From an uncultured Collinsella sp. (GTDB lineage Bacteria > Actinomycetota > Coriobacteriia > Coriobacteriales > Coriobacteriaceae): DNA of 64,000 nucleotides. The stretch lies in the NCBI GenBank assembly GCA_900550195.1, contig URRB01000010.1, positions 14,622-78,621 of the forward strand, given 5' to 3'. Shown piece by piece: positions 51,930-60,044 of this stretch. Within the stretch, counting starts at the first letter, position 1, and each line of letters begins with the position of its first letter. The position numbers and the translations under genes are program-made. The notes beneath the pieces are model-generated. The model searched no databases and had not been told where the DNA came from. It worked only from the letters and a program-made list of their open reading frames with translations.

Positions 51930-53378
51930 TTAAGCCTTAGCGGCAGCTGCATCCTCATCGAGCTGCTCCTTGGTAAAACCAAAGAGGTAGGCGATGGCAG
52001 CGGCGGAAATAAACGCAACGCCCGAAGCAACGCAGCCCCAAACGAGGTTGGCCGTTCCGCCGGCAACAAATCCGGTAATAGCCAGAATATTCGTTGCGCC
52101 CAAAACATACGTCGTCACGTTCGTGAGGGCCGCGACCAGGCCGCCGATAGCACCGCCGGCAACCATGGCGCCCAGGCAGCGGGTGTACTTAAAGCCGCAG
52201 CCATACAGCGCAGGCTCCGTCACGCCACCGACGATACCGGAAAGGGAAAAGCCGAGCATAGCGCCCTTCTCGTCGGTCTCCTTAAGGCGCAGGAAGGCAC
52301 CAAAGGCCATGCCCCACGTGGCGAACTGAGCAATACCGCCTGCAACCATAACGCAGGAGTCAGAGCCCAGCGTAAGCAGCTGAACAATACCAAGGGTAAT
52401 CAAAACCTGGTGCATACCGGTCATGACCAGGAACTCCCAAAGCGCGGCGATAGCCACCAGTGAAACGATGGTTAGGATACCGCCGGTGTTGCCGAGACCG
52501 AACATGAAGTTGCCGACCACGCTGCCCAGGATGGAGCCGATCGGAGCCAGAGCGCACAGCGAAACGGGAACCATGACGGCCAAGGTGCACACAGGCACAA
52601 ACACCGTGGAGAGCATGTCGGGAATGACCTTCTTCATGAACTTCTCGACGACCATGAGCACCGGCATGGACAGGACCATGGGGAGCACGGTGGCAGAATA
52701 GTTGTTCAGCTGAGCCGGAAGCACGCCGTAGACCAGAGTGGTCGTTGCACCCGAATCTGCTGCAGCGTTAACGAGCGTCATAAACTCGGGGGCAATGAGC
52801 ACACCGCCGAGCATCATGCCGAGCGGCTGGCTGCAGCCGAGCTGTTTGGCAGCGGCCCAACCCAGGTAAATGGGCAGGAAATAGTAACCTGCGTTGTAGA
52901 TCCAGTTATAGAAGAAGTTGTAGATATCGGAATCGGCAGCCCAAATACCGAGCATGCCGTCGCCGCAAATCACGGCGATGGTACGGAACATGGCGGCGCC
53001 CATGATGATCGGAATCGTCATGACCATCGTCTTGGACAGGTAGTAGAGGACCTTCTTGCCCGCAGTCTTGAGCGTCAGCGGCTCCTTGGTGCCGTCATCG
53101 AGATTCTCGTCGATGGAGCCTTCGCCCTTAACTCCCAGCGCAATGGCGGCGTCATAGACCTTCGGCACGTTCTGGCCGATGATGACCTGATACTGGCCGC
53201 CAGACCACTGGGCACCCAGTACGCCCTTGATCTTCTTAACTTCATCGTCATTGGGGATGGACTGATCCTTGAGGTTCAGACGCAGGCGAGTCATGCAGTG
53301 CGTCGCGTTCGTCACATTGGAGGCGCCGCCGACGGCAGCAAGCACGTCCTCGGCAATCTTCTTGTTATCGACAGCCAT
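51930..53378 (-). CDS. PTS sugar transporter EIIBC, beta-glucoside type
   Basis: 482 residues. The N-terminal EIIB domain has the phosphorylated Cys in NATHCMTRLRLNL. The EIIC domain follows, with ten-odd hydrophobic segments and TEPALYGCGFKY. It imports and phosphorylates a sugar, perhaps a beta-glucoside or (acetylated) amino-sugar disaccharide. The ATG at 53378 (MAVDNKKIAEDVL) follows AGAAGGGA. There is no fused EIIA domain, so EIIA must come from elsewhere. Expression is likely controlled by the RNA switch at 53518-53607 and the LicT-like protein. Confidence 0.94.
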   Translation of the reverse strand: MAVDNKKIAEDVLAAVGGASNVTNATHCMTRLRLNLKDQSIPNDDEVKKIKGVLGAQWSGGQYQVIIGQNVPKVYDAAIALGVKGEGSIDENLDDGTKEPLTLKTAGKKVLYYLSKTMVMTIPIIMGAAMFRTIAVICGDGMLGIWAADSDIYNFFYNWIYNAGYYFLPIYLGWAAAKQLGCSQPLGMMLGGVLIAPEFMTLVNAAADSGATTTLVYGVLPAQLNNYSATVLPMVLSMPVLMVVEKFMKKVIPDMLSTVFVPVCTLAVMVPVSLCALAPIGSILGSVVGNFMFGLGNTGGILTIVSLVAIAALWEFLVMTGMHQVLITLGIVQLLTLGSDSCVMVAGGIAQFATWGMAFGAFLRLKETDEKGAMLGFSLSGIVGGVTEPALYGCGFKYTRCLGAMVAGGAIGGLVAALTNVTTYVLGATNILAITGFVAGGTANLVWGCVASGVAFISAAAIAYLFGFTKEQLDEDAAAAKA

Positions 53379-53517
53379 GTCGAATCCCTTCTCTTCCAAC
53401 TAAAAGCCCGTGGGACTTCACCGCGCCAAGGCACACGATTCCGCTCGCGCCTGCGCAGCGCGCGATGCCCGTTGGCAAGAGATTTCATTGCATGTGATTC
53501 CCGGGTGGATCGACATG

Positions 53518-53578
53518 AAAAAAGCCCCGCGCACAACCGACAGAGACCCAATACGGACCTCGGCAGAATCGGTAGTGC
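53518..53578 (-). terminator. Conditional terminator in PTS leader
   Basis: On the minus strand GCACTACCGA (53569-53578) pairs with TCGGTTGTGC (53531-53540), nine of ten matching, with a short GC step and TTTTTT (53518-53523) after it. The left arm overlaps the antiterminator RNA by eight bases, so the two folds exclude each other. Confidence 0.8.
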
Positions 53579-53607
53579 CTCTCGGAGCTGCGCCGTGAGT
53601 AACACCC
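53571..53607 (-). promoter_or_regulatory. Ribonucleic antiterminator (RAT) for LicT/BglG-type protein
   Basis: The minus strand reads GGGTGTTACTC, a central GC stem, and GAGAGGCACTACC. This follows the RAT layout known for LicT/SacY/BglG (GGxTTGTTACT ... GGCAxxACC). Protein binding would hold this hairpin open and block the terminator. The central stem is somewhat longer than in the Bacillus examples. Confidence 0.75.
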
Positions 53608-53635
53608 AACACACGGCGAGTATATGCGGTGAACG

Positions 53636-53687
53636 CGTTCGCTGCGGCTCAGATTACTGACAAACGGTAGCAAAGAGCCCGCGAACG
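53636..53687 (-). other. Hairpin between licT-like gene and RAT
   Basis: Arms CGTTCGC plus GGCTC (53636-53650) pair with GAGCC plus GCGAACG (53675-53687), with two bulged or unpaired spots. It lies 38 bases past the antiterminator gene. It may terminate that gene or form part of the leader; there is no T-run. Confidence 0.45.
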
Positions 53688-53724
53688 GTTGCCGAGACAG
53701 ATTTGAAACGCTTAGTCGCCCCTA

Positions 53725-54561
53725 CTAGTTATCTGCATTTGAAGGAGCCACGCGATTCACATGCATGATCAGGTAGACAAGCTCTTCTTGCGCCAACGCC
53801 TCGCCAAAGGTCTCCTGAATCAGCTCGTCGACACGATGGGCACAACGCGATGCCGCCGGATACTGCTCCACGAGCACGTCGTAGAGACCGGAATTCTCGG
53901 TATCGATGGGCTCTTTCTTTGCCACGCGGTCGAGCAGATAGCGTACATGAGTGGCAAAGCGGGTAAAGGCGAACGACGTACGATCGACCGTCACGCCGAG
54001 CTCTTCCTGAATAATTGCGACCGTCATGTCGAGCAGGCGCTCCTCCTGCTGCTCGGCAAGTACGCGCCGCTCGCTTGGCTTAACTGCCGCGTTGATAATC
54101 GACATGGCGATACCCGCGGCCTCGCTCTTGGGCATGCGGACGGCAAAGGTTTTCTTAATACCGCGAACAGCCAGCTCGCCTAAGCGATATTCGATGGGGT
54201 GCAACTGCTCCAAATCGCGCTCGAGCGGCAACGATACCACCATGTGCTCACGAGCGCGCTTAATGGCAAACTGAATATGGTCGGCCAACGTAATGGGCAG
54301 ATTGGGACTCAATTCGTACGAGAGCTGCCCGGTTGCGATATCTGCCAGCTGAGCAGAAAACTCCAGCACCTCGGGATCAACCTCGTCGATAAACGCCAGG
54401 TACTTTGAATCGACGCCGTAAAAGGTGCGGGTGATGACATCCAGGTCGACCTCGTGGGGCATATCGCCAAAGCCGATACCGCGACCCAACGCGATAAGCT
54501 GACGCCCCGCACCATCTTCGCAGATGGCAGCGTTGTGGTTAATGCGCTGGATAGCCCTCAT
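53725..54561 (-). CDS. BglG/LicT-family transcriptional antiterminator
   Basis: 278 residues. An N-terminal CAT RNA-binding domain (MRAIQRINHNAAICEDGAGRQLIALGRGIGF) is followed by two PRD domains with conserved His residues (ADHIQFAIKRAREH in PRD1 and LIMHVNRV at the end of PRD2). Phosphorylation by the PTS controls its dimerisation in relatives. The ATG at 54561 (AGGAG upstream) is preferred; the frame extends to 54600. It acts on the RAT at 53571, directly downstream. Confidence 0.93.
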   Translation of the reverse strand: MRAIQRINHNAAICEDGAGRQLIALGRGIGFGDMPHEVDLDVITRTFYGVDSKYLAFIDEVDPEVLEFSAQLADIATGQLSYELSPNLPITLADHIQFAIKRAREHMVVSLPLERDLEQLHPIEYRLGELAVRGIKKTFAVRMPKSEAAGIAMSIINAAVKPSERRVLAEQQEERLLDMTVAIIQEELGVTVDRTSFAFTRFATHVRYLLDRVAKKEPIDTENSGLYDVLVEQYPAASRCAHRVDELIQETFGEALAQEELVYLIMHVNRVAPSNADN

Positions 54562-54581
54562 GGAATCATCGCTCCTATTAA

Positions 54582-54614
54582 AACGCGCCGCGCAGACCAT
54601 CCGCGCGGCGCGTT
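54582..54614 (-). terminator. Terminator of metallophosphoesterase gene
   Basis: Perfect 12-bp arms AACGCGCCGCGC and GCGCGGCGCGTT surround a nine-base loop, followed on the minus strand by TTTT. It ends 21 bases before the antiterminator start codon. Confidence 0.85.
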
Positions 54615-54634
54615 CATTCTACCTGCACTTCCAA

Positions 54635-55180
54635 TTACAGTCCAAAGAAGCTCAAGATCTGATCTCGACTTACGGGCTTGTAGCCATTGGCGTCGAGGCC
54701 AACATCGTAGCGGTAAACGGGACGCTCGCGATCACGGTTGCGCGTGTTGGTGCGGTCTCCCCTGCTGTGGATATGTCCGTGCAGCATAATGGCGCCACGC
54801 GCTTTGCCGTTCCAACTGAGCATGGGGTAATGGCTCAAAACCAGGCGATGTCCCTTGGCATAGCCGGGGGCAATTTCCAGGTAATCGCGCACGTCATCCC
54901 AAATGTGCGGTGCGTCCGGATCTTCCCAATCGCCGTCATGGTTACCGCGGATGAGCGTCACGTTCTGACAGGCAATGCGCTCGCGCAGGAGCACGGCCTC
55001 CGCCATGGGCAAGCGATACGTAAAGTCTCCCAGGATATAGAGGCGGTCGTCCGCAGCAACGCACTCGTTAATGGCGTCAATAACCTTGCGGTTCATCTCC
55101 TCGACCGAGGCGAACGGCCGATCCATATCGTGCAGGATATTCGTATCGCCCAGGTGCAGGTCGGCGGTAAACCACATCAT
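54635..55180 (-). CDS. Calcineurin-like metallophosphoesterase
   Basis: 181 residues from ATG 55180 (GAGGA eight bases upstream); an in-frame ATG at 55195 lacks a ribosome site. Metal-binding motifs are TADLHLGD, YILGDFT, RGNHDGDW, LSHYPMLSW and MLHGHIHSR, the complete five-block set of the family. The function in relatives varies from nucleotide hydrolysis to repair-associated phosphatase activity; the substrate is unknown. A single-gene unit. Confidence 0.9.
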   Translation of the reverse strand: MMWFTADLHLGDTNILHDMDRPFASVEEMNRKVIDAINECVAADDRLYILGDFTYRLPMAEAVLLRERIACQNVTLIRGNHDGDWEDPDAPHIWDDVRDYLEIAPGYAKGHRLVLSHYPMLSWNGKARGAIMLHGHIHSRGDRTNTRNRDRERPVYRYDVGLDANGYKPVSRDQILSFFGL

Positions 55181-55246
55181 CGTCTGTGTCCTCATTTCGC
55201 AACGCGTCTAACACGTTCCTAGTATACAGACGCTTTGGCGCAGCGG

Positions 55247-55426
55247 TTACCCAAAGAGCCCGCCAAACAGTCCACGGCGGCGCTTGTCATTCTTCTTCGA
55301 TACGTCGTCCCGTGCGTTCTTATCCTTCCGCTTTTCTCGATCCTGCTCCAGCTCATCGTCATCGAGCAGCAAGTCCCACTCAAACGGTTCATCCGTCAGA
55401 TCAAACAGGTCGTCGTCATCAAACAT
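55247..55426 (-). CDS. 59-residue charged protein with acidic head and basic tail
   Basis: Not recognised. The start ATG at 55426 has AGGGGAGG nine bases upstream. The N-terminal half is acidic (MFDDDDLFDLTDEPFEWDLL then LDDDELEQD), the second half basic (REKRKDKN, KKNDKRRRG), and the end is GLFGGLFG. It follows the HIRAN gene by 18 bases on the same strand. The charge split and short hydrophobic end are unusual; a small nucleic-acid- or protein-binding role is possible. It is too short for most gene finders. Confidence 0.7.
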   Translation of the reverse strand: MFDDDDLFDLTDEPFEWDLLLDDDELEQDREKRKDKNARDDVSKKNDKRRRGLFGGLFG

Positions 55427-55444
55427 GACAGCCTCCCCTAGCGG

Positions 55445-55771
55445 CTAGCGGGCATCCGCCACATAAAGGCCAACGCGCACCTGATGCCAGGGGCTGCGCT
55501 CGGGCGCAACCTGCTGCACGCGGGCTTCAAACACATCTTCGTGCCCGTAATACATCATCACGGACAGCGGGCCAACCTCGTTTCCCGGAACATAGCCGAG
55601 CTTGATCTTGCCGAAATAGATCGCGACCGCCTCGGGATCGTGGGGATTATCGCGCTCGGCACACAGTGTCAGTTTATCGCCCGCTTTCAGATCGCCCAGA
55701 ACCAATGCGCCGTCGGCATACTGAAATCCAGCGATGTGAAACGATAAAAGAACACGTGAAGGCTCGTACAT
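55445..55771 (-). CDS. HIRAN-domain protein
   Basis: 108 residues from ATG 55771 with GAGGAG upstream. The pattern FHIAGFQYADG, LCAERDNPHDPEAVAIYFGKIKLGYVPGNE and a C-terminal beta region fit the HIRAN domain. This domain recognises 3'-ends of single-stranded DNA or stalled forks in HLTF and occurs alone in bacteria. The family is clear; its bacterial role is not. Co-transcribed with the 59-residue protein. Confidence 0.85.
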   Translation of the reverse strand: MYEPSRVLLSFHIAGFQYADGALVLGDLKAGDKLTLCAERDNPHDPEAVAIYFGKIKLGYVPGNEVGPLSVMMYYGHEDVFEARVQQVAPERSPWHQVRVGLYVADAR

Positions 55772-56007
55772 GGCAGCTCCTCTAACGGCCGGAATAACCG
55801 GCACTTAACCTTATTGAGAAGTCTACGAACTCGTGCGGACACAAATAGACCAACCCGGGTCTTTTCGACCGTTTGTCGCAACGCTTGCATGCCAGAGCGC
55901 TTGCAGATAAGATAGGAGCACGGATGGCACCCGTGGCAGCGGGTCTTGCCAACTCCGATACACGTTTACATCGTGAGAAGTGGCCGTCTTCGCTTACGCG
56001 GGGGCGG

Positions 56008-56091
56008 CTATTTCGTTCGGCCGATAAACAGGCCGAGTTCGATAGCCGCGATTAACAACGCCAATAACGAAATAACATCGCTTACGCTCAT
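56008..56091 (-). CDS. 27-residue holin-like membrane peptide
   Basis: Short frame beginning MSVSDVISLLALLIAAIE and ending GLFIGRTK. One hydrophobic helix is followed by a basic end, which is how type I toxins and holin-like peptides look. GAAGGGA lies seven bases before the ATG. That site is buried in a hairpin (56093-56117). The gene is in a 236-base gap before the HIRAN gene and has no obvious promoter partner. An antisense RNA from the plus strand could be the antitoxin. Confidence 0.55.
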   Translation of the reverse strand: MSVSDVISLLALLIAAIELGLFIGRTK

Positions 56092-56092
56092 A

Positions 56093-56117
56093 CCAATTCC
56101 CTTCTAAAGGGAGTTGG
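56093..56117 (-). promoter_or_regulatory. Hairpin sequestering the ribosome site of the 27-residue peptide
   Basis: CCAAC-TCCCTT pairs with AAGGGA-ATTGG around TAG, with one C-A mismatch. The Shine-Dalgarno AAGGGA lies in the 3' arm. Translation should need RNA refolding, processing or a helper ribosome, as in type I toxin messages. Confidence 0.6.
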
Positions 56118-56154
56118 CCCATCCGTACCCCGTGGCAGTAGTCTAACGCAAATG

Positions 56155-56196
56155 GCGGGCAATAGGAACACCTGTTCGTATTGCCCGCGCCTTTTT
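56155..56196. terminator. Terminator-like hairpin
   Basis: Perfect 10-bp arms GCGGGCAATA (56155-56164) and TATTGCCCGC (56179-56188) with TTTTT at 56192-56196 on the plus strand. It sits just past the aldehyde dehydrogenase stop. Confidence 0.75.
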
Positions 56197-57576
56197 CTAG
56201 TGCACAAACATGCGCACGAACTTGTGCTTCCAGCTTGCGTAGGGCGCATAGCGGAACGGCACGTCCAGCCAGGTTGCCTTGCTCACGATGCTCTTCTTGT
56301 GGCTAAACGCATCGAAGCTTTCACGGCCATGGTACTGTCCCATGCCGCTTGCGCCCATGCCGCCAAAGCCCATATGGCTCGTAGCCAGATGCATGATCGT
56401 GTCGTTAACGCAGCCGCCGCCAAAGGGCACGTAGCGCACAAAGCGCTGCTGCACCGCGCGGTCCCGGCTAAAGATGTACAGGGCCAGCGGCGTCGGACGC
56501 TCCATAATAAACGCCTCGGCCTCGTCTAGACCTTCAAACGTCAGCACCGGCAAGATGGGGCCGAAAATCTCCTCCTGCATCACGGCATCCTCGGGCGTCA
56601 CGCCGTCCAGGATCGTCGGCTCAATCTTGAGCGAGGCCTCGCGTGCCGCACCTCCCAGCACAACCTTGTCGGGATCGATCAGCCCGCGCACGCGCGCGAA
56701 ATGCTTGGCGTTGACGATATGGCCGTAGTCCTCGTTGTCGAGCGGGTGCTCGCCAAACATGCGGCGGACTTCCTCCTTGATGAGGCCCAATAGCTCGTCG
56801 TGCACGCGCGCGTCAACCAGCAGATAGTCGGGCGCCACGCAGGTCTGGCCCACGTTGAGCCACTTACCAAAGGCGATACGCCGCGCCGCGACCTTCAGAT
56901 TTGCGGAGGCGTCCACGATGCAGGGGCTCTTGCCACCCAGCTCAAGCGTCACGGGCGTGAGATTTTTGCTCGCGTGCTCCATGACAAGCTTGCCGACCGG
57001 AACGCTGCCGGTAAAGAAGATTTTGTCCCAGCGCTCATCGAGCAGCGCCTTGTTCTCGGCACGGCCGCCCTCGACGACCGTCACCAGGCGCGGATTAAAC
57101 GCTTCCTCGCAAATCTGCTTGAGCACCGCACTTGAAGCCGGCGCATAGGCACTCGGCTTGATGACCACCGTGTTGCCCGCAGCGAGTGCACCGGCGAGCG
57201 GCTCGAGCGTCAACAAAAACGGGTAGTTCCAAGGCGCCATAATCAGCGTCACGCCATAGGGAACCGGCTGCGTCCTGCACACGCTAATGGCATTGGCGAG
57301 GTCGCACGGGCGCAGGCGTGCGCGACTCCATCGGGCCACATGCGCAATCTGATGGCGAATCTCGGAAAGCGACGTGCCGATCTCGCACATATACGCCTCG
57401 TCGTGCGACTTGCCCAAATCGGTCTTGAGCGCCCGGGCGATATCGTCCTCGTGCGCCCGCACCGCATCGCGCAGGCGCACGAGCGCGCGGCGGCGAGCAT
57501 CGACATCGAACGTGGCATGCGTCTTAAAATAGGCGCGCTGACTGCTAACGATGCATGCGATTTCCTCGGTGTTCAT
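56197..57576 (-). CDS. Aldehyde dehydrogenase
   Basis: 459 residues, of the shorter class 3-like type with C-terminal hydrophobic end. It oxidises an aldehyde to acid with NAD(P). PWNYPFLLTLEPLAGALAAGN and FFTGSVPVGK make the cofactor site, the general base is in LELGGKSPC and the nucleophile is Cys in GQTCVAPDY. Its start, after AGGAGG, lies eight bases after the iron-alcohol dehydrogenase stop. The pair would convert an alcohol through its aldehyde. Confidence 0.93.
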   Translation of the reverse strand: MNTEEIACIVSSQRAYFKTHATFDVDARRRALVRLRDAVRAHEDDIARALKTDLGKSHDEAYMCEIGTSLSEIRHQIAHVARWSRARLRPCDLANAISVCRTQPVPYGVTLIMAPWNYPFLLTLEPLAGALAAGNTVVIKPSAYAPASSAVLKQICEEAFNPRLVTVVEGGRAENKALLDERWDKIFFTGSVPVGKLVMEHASKNLTPVTLELGGKSPCIVDASANLKVAARRIAFGKWLNVGQTCVAPDYLLVDARVHDELLGLIKEEVRRMFGEHPLDNEDYGHIVNAKHFARVRGLIDPDKVVLGGAAREASLKIEPTILDGVTPEDAVMQEEIFGPILPVLTFEGLDEAEAFIMERPTPLALYIFSRDRAVQQRFVRYVPFGGGCVNDTIMHLATSHMGFGGMGASGMGQYHGRESFDAFSHKKSIVSKATWLDVPFRYAPYASWKHKFVRMFVH

Positions 57577-57584
57577 GGGCCCTC

Positions 57585-58805
57585 CTAGTTCTCGTCCTCA
57601 AACATACCACCCGCGACGACCTCGTACATATGCTCGAGCTCCAAACGGTCCATTAAAAGCGGGACAGGATACAGCGGATTGGCCTCGGCATCGGCATGGG
57701 CCGCCATTTGCGGAATATCGGAGCGACGAATACCCGAGACATATTTAGGAATTCCCAAGGCCTCGTTCATGCGATCGACCCAATCGATAAAGGCCTCGGC
57801 GGCAAGACTGTCCTGCGCGGTGGCCGGCGCGATGCCCGCCATGCGAGCAAGATCGGCAAGCTTGGGAGCGGCGGTGTCGCCATAGGCGCGAAGCATGTGC
57901 GGCAGGATGATGGCGTTGGCCAAACCGTGTGGAATGCCGTATCGGCCGCCCAGGCTGTGCGCGATGGCGTGCACGTATCCGACATAGGAGCGCGTAAATG
58001 CGACGCCCGCCTTATACGCCGCCGAAAGCATATTGCGGCGCGCACGCATGTTGTCGCCATGTTCATAGGCCTCGAGCAAATTGTCGTGGATGAGCTGAAC
58101 CGCCTGGCGCGCCATCTTGCGCGTGTAGGGCGTAGTGCTGCGGCCGACAAAGGCCTCTACGGCATGCGTCAGGGCATCCATGCCCGTCTGTCCCGTAATG
58201 GCAGCAGGCAGGCCACGCGTAAACTCGGGATCGTGCACCGCAAAGCGCGGGATGAGCACAAAGTCGTTGATGGGGTACTTATAGTGCGCCTCGTCGTCGG
58301 TGATAACCGCCGCGAGCGTGACTTCGCTTCCCGTTCCGGCGGTAGTGGGAACCGCGATAAGCAGCGGCAGGAGACGGTGGACGCGCAGCAGGCCGCGCAT
58401 CTTGTTGATGGGCTTGTTTGGCTGCGCAATGCGCGCGCCCACGCCCTTGGCGCAGTCCATGGCCGAACCGCCACCAAAGCCGATAATGGCCCGGCAGTCG
58501 TTCTCGCGATACAGCGCCGCCGCTTCCTCTACATTCGAGACCGTGGGGTTCGCACGCGTTTCGGCATAGACCGTAACGCCAATTCCCTTTGCCGCAAGTG
58601 CGCTCTCGAGTGATGCCGTGAGTCCCAAACGGGCAATGCCGGGGTCCGTCACAATGAGAACGTGCTTGATCGAGCGCTTTTGAAGTACCGCGGGTACATC
58701 CTCGGCATGCTCCAAAATGCGCGGCTCGGTATAGGGCAGGATCGGCAATGCGATGCGAAAAACCGTCTGATATGTTCGGCACCAGGCACGACGGGCTAGA
58801 TGCAT
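57585..58805 (-). CDS. Iron-containing alcohol dehydrogenase
   Basis: 406 residues from ATG 58805 (AAGGAG upstream); the frame runs to 58886 without a ribosome site. NAD site GFGGGSAMDCAKGVG and metal-binding GQTGMDALTHAVEAF and HAIAHSLGGRYGIPHGLANA identify the iron-ADH family. It is probably NAD(P)-dependent and oxidises an alcohol or reduces an aldehyde for redox balance. Coupled to the aldehyde dehydrogenase. The specific substrate cannot be told. Confidence 0.93.
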   Translation of the reverse strand: MHLARRAWCRTYQTVFRIALPILPYTEPRILEHAEDVPAVLQKRSIKHVLIVTDPGIARLGLTASLESALAAKGIGVTVYAETRANPTVSNVEEAAALYRENDCRAIIGFGGGSAMDCAKGVGARIAQPNKPINKMRGLLRVHRLLPLLIAVPTTAGTGSEVTLAAVITDDEAHYKYPINDFVLIPRFAVHDPEFTRGLPAAITGQTGMDALTHAVEAFVGRSTTPYTRKMARQAVQLIHDNLLEAYEHGDNMRARRNMLSAAYKAGVAFTRSYVGYVHAIAHSLGGRYGIPHGLANAIILPHMLRAYGDTAAPKLADLARMAGIAPATAQDSLAAEAFIDWVDRMNEALGIPKYVSGIRRSDIPQMAAHADAEANPLYPVPLLMDRLELEHMYEVVAGGMFEDEN

Positions 58806-58993
58806 AAAGGAAACTCCTTCATTTGTTGATGGGTCAACATTTGCTCGACCGATTGTACTCATCGAGGAGCGCAGGCAACCTGCCAAACGTCAATCAATCA
58901 ACATCTTCATATTGTTCGGAGCTGCTTGGCGTCATCCGGTGTTAGTCTTTCAGGGTCCATTGGATTCACGTCCGCCGCAAAGGAGGCGCAAAG

Positions 58994-59887
58994 GTGCATG
59001 ACATCTGGAACCCCTGGCATGGCTGCACGCGCGTCAGCGAGGGATGCGACAACTGCTACATGTATTACATGGACGGGCAACGCGGTATCGACCCTTCCGT
59101 GATTAGCAAAAGCAAGTCGGGCTTTACCTATCCCCTCCAACGCCGCCGAGACGGTAGCTACAAAGTTCGCGCCGGCGAGCTTATCCGCATCTGCATGACG
59201 AGCGACTTCTTGTTGCCCGAGGCCGATCCCTGGCGACCAGAAGTATGGGATATCATTCGCCAGAGGCCCGACGTAAAGTTCTTCATTCTGACCAAACGTC
59301 CCGAGCGTTTTTGCGACTGTCTGCCCAGCGACTGGGGCGATGGCTGGCAAAACGTCATGCTCAACGTAACCTGCGAAAACCAGCGCAGGGCAAATGAACG
59401 GATTCCCCTCCTGCTCGCCACGCCGGCAGCACACCGCGGCATCATGTGTGCGCCGTTTATTGGAAGCGTGTCGGTCGAAAAAGCCGCCCCCGGTAGCCTT
59501 GGAAAGCCCGATGGGATCGAGCAGGTCATCGCGGGCGGAGAAAACTACGCGGGAGCGCGTCCCTGCCATTACGAATGGGTGCGCCAGCTGCATGCTGAAT
59601 GCGTGGCGGCAAATGCGATGTTCGCCTTCATCGAAACCGGAAGCACCTTCGTTAAGGACGGGCGAACATATCACCTTCGCAGCAAAAACCTGCAAAGCGA
59701 GCAGGCGTGGAAATCAGGCCTCCAACACCGCGGCCGCCAAATCGAATGGGACCTAAGGGATCCGCTCGGCCTGGAAATCCCCAGTTCGGAGCTCTGGGAT
59801 CCACCGTATTTTGAGTGGTGCGAAACCTGCGGAAGCAAGTTCATCTGCAACGGCTGCGTCCGCTGCGGACTATGCGGACGTTGTTAG
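58994..59887 (+). CDS. DUF5131 (phage Gp37/Gp68-like) radical SAM-like protein
   Basis: 297 residues from GTG 58994 (AGGAGG seven bases upstream). The WNPWHGCTRVSEGCDNCYMY cluster supplies three Cys residues in a CxxxxxxCxxC arrangement, as in this family. It continues CMTSDFLLPEAD, FFILTKRPERF, NVMLNVTCENQRRAN, and GGENYAGARPCHYEWV. A second Cys cluster ends the protein (CETCGSKFICNGCVRCGLCGRC), presumably another metal site. The family is often found near phages but is chromosomal here; its substrate is unknown. Confidence 0.9.
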   Translation: MHDIWNPWHGCTRVSEGCDNCYMYYMDGQRGIDPSVISKSKSGFTYPLQRRRDGSYKVRAGELIRICMTSDFLLPEADPWRPEVWDIIRQRPDVKFFILTKRPERFCDCLPSDWGDGWQNVMLNVTCENQRRANERIPLLLATPAAHRGIMCAPFIGSVSVEKAAPGSLGKPDGIEQVIAGGENYAGARPCHYEWVRQLHAECVAANAMFAFIETGSTFVKDGRTYHLRSKNLQSEQAWKSGLQHRGRQIEWDLRDPLGLEIPSSELWDPPYFEWCETCGSKFICNGCVRCGLCGRC

Positions 59888-60044
59888 ACGGCTGCGGCTA
59901 AATTGTTTTATTAAAAATCATTCCTAATAGGCTTCACATTTAGTTGCATTTATGGATAATAGAACTCGTCAAGACGCGCGTCCGGAGAGGGCCCTTACGG
60001 GACCGGATAAGCGCCCCATCGCCATCGATCGAAAGGATCGAATC

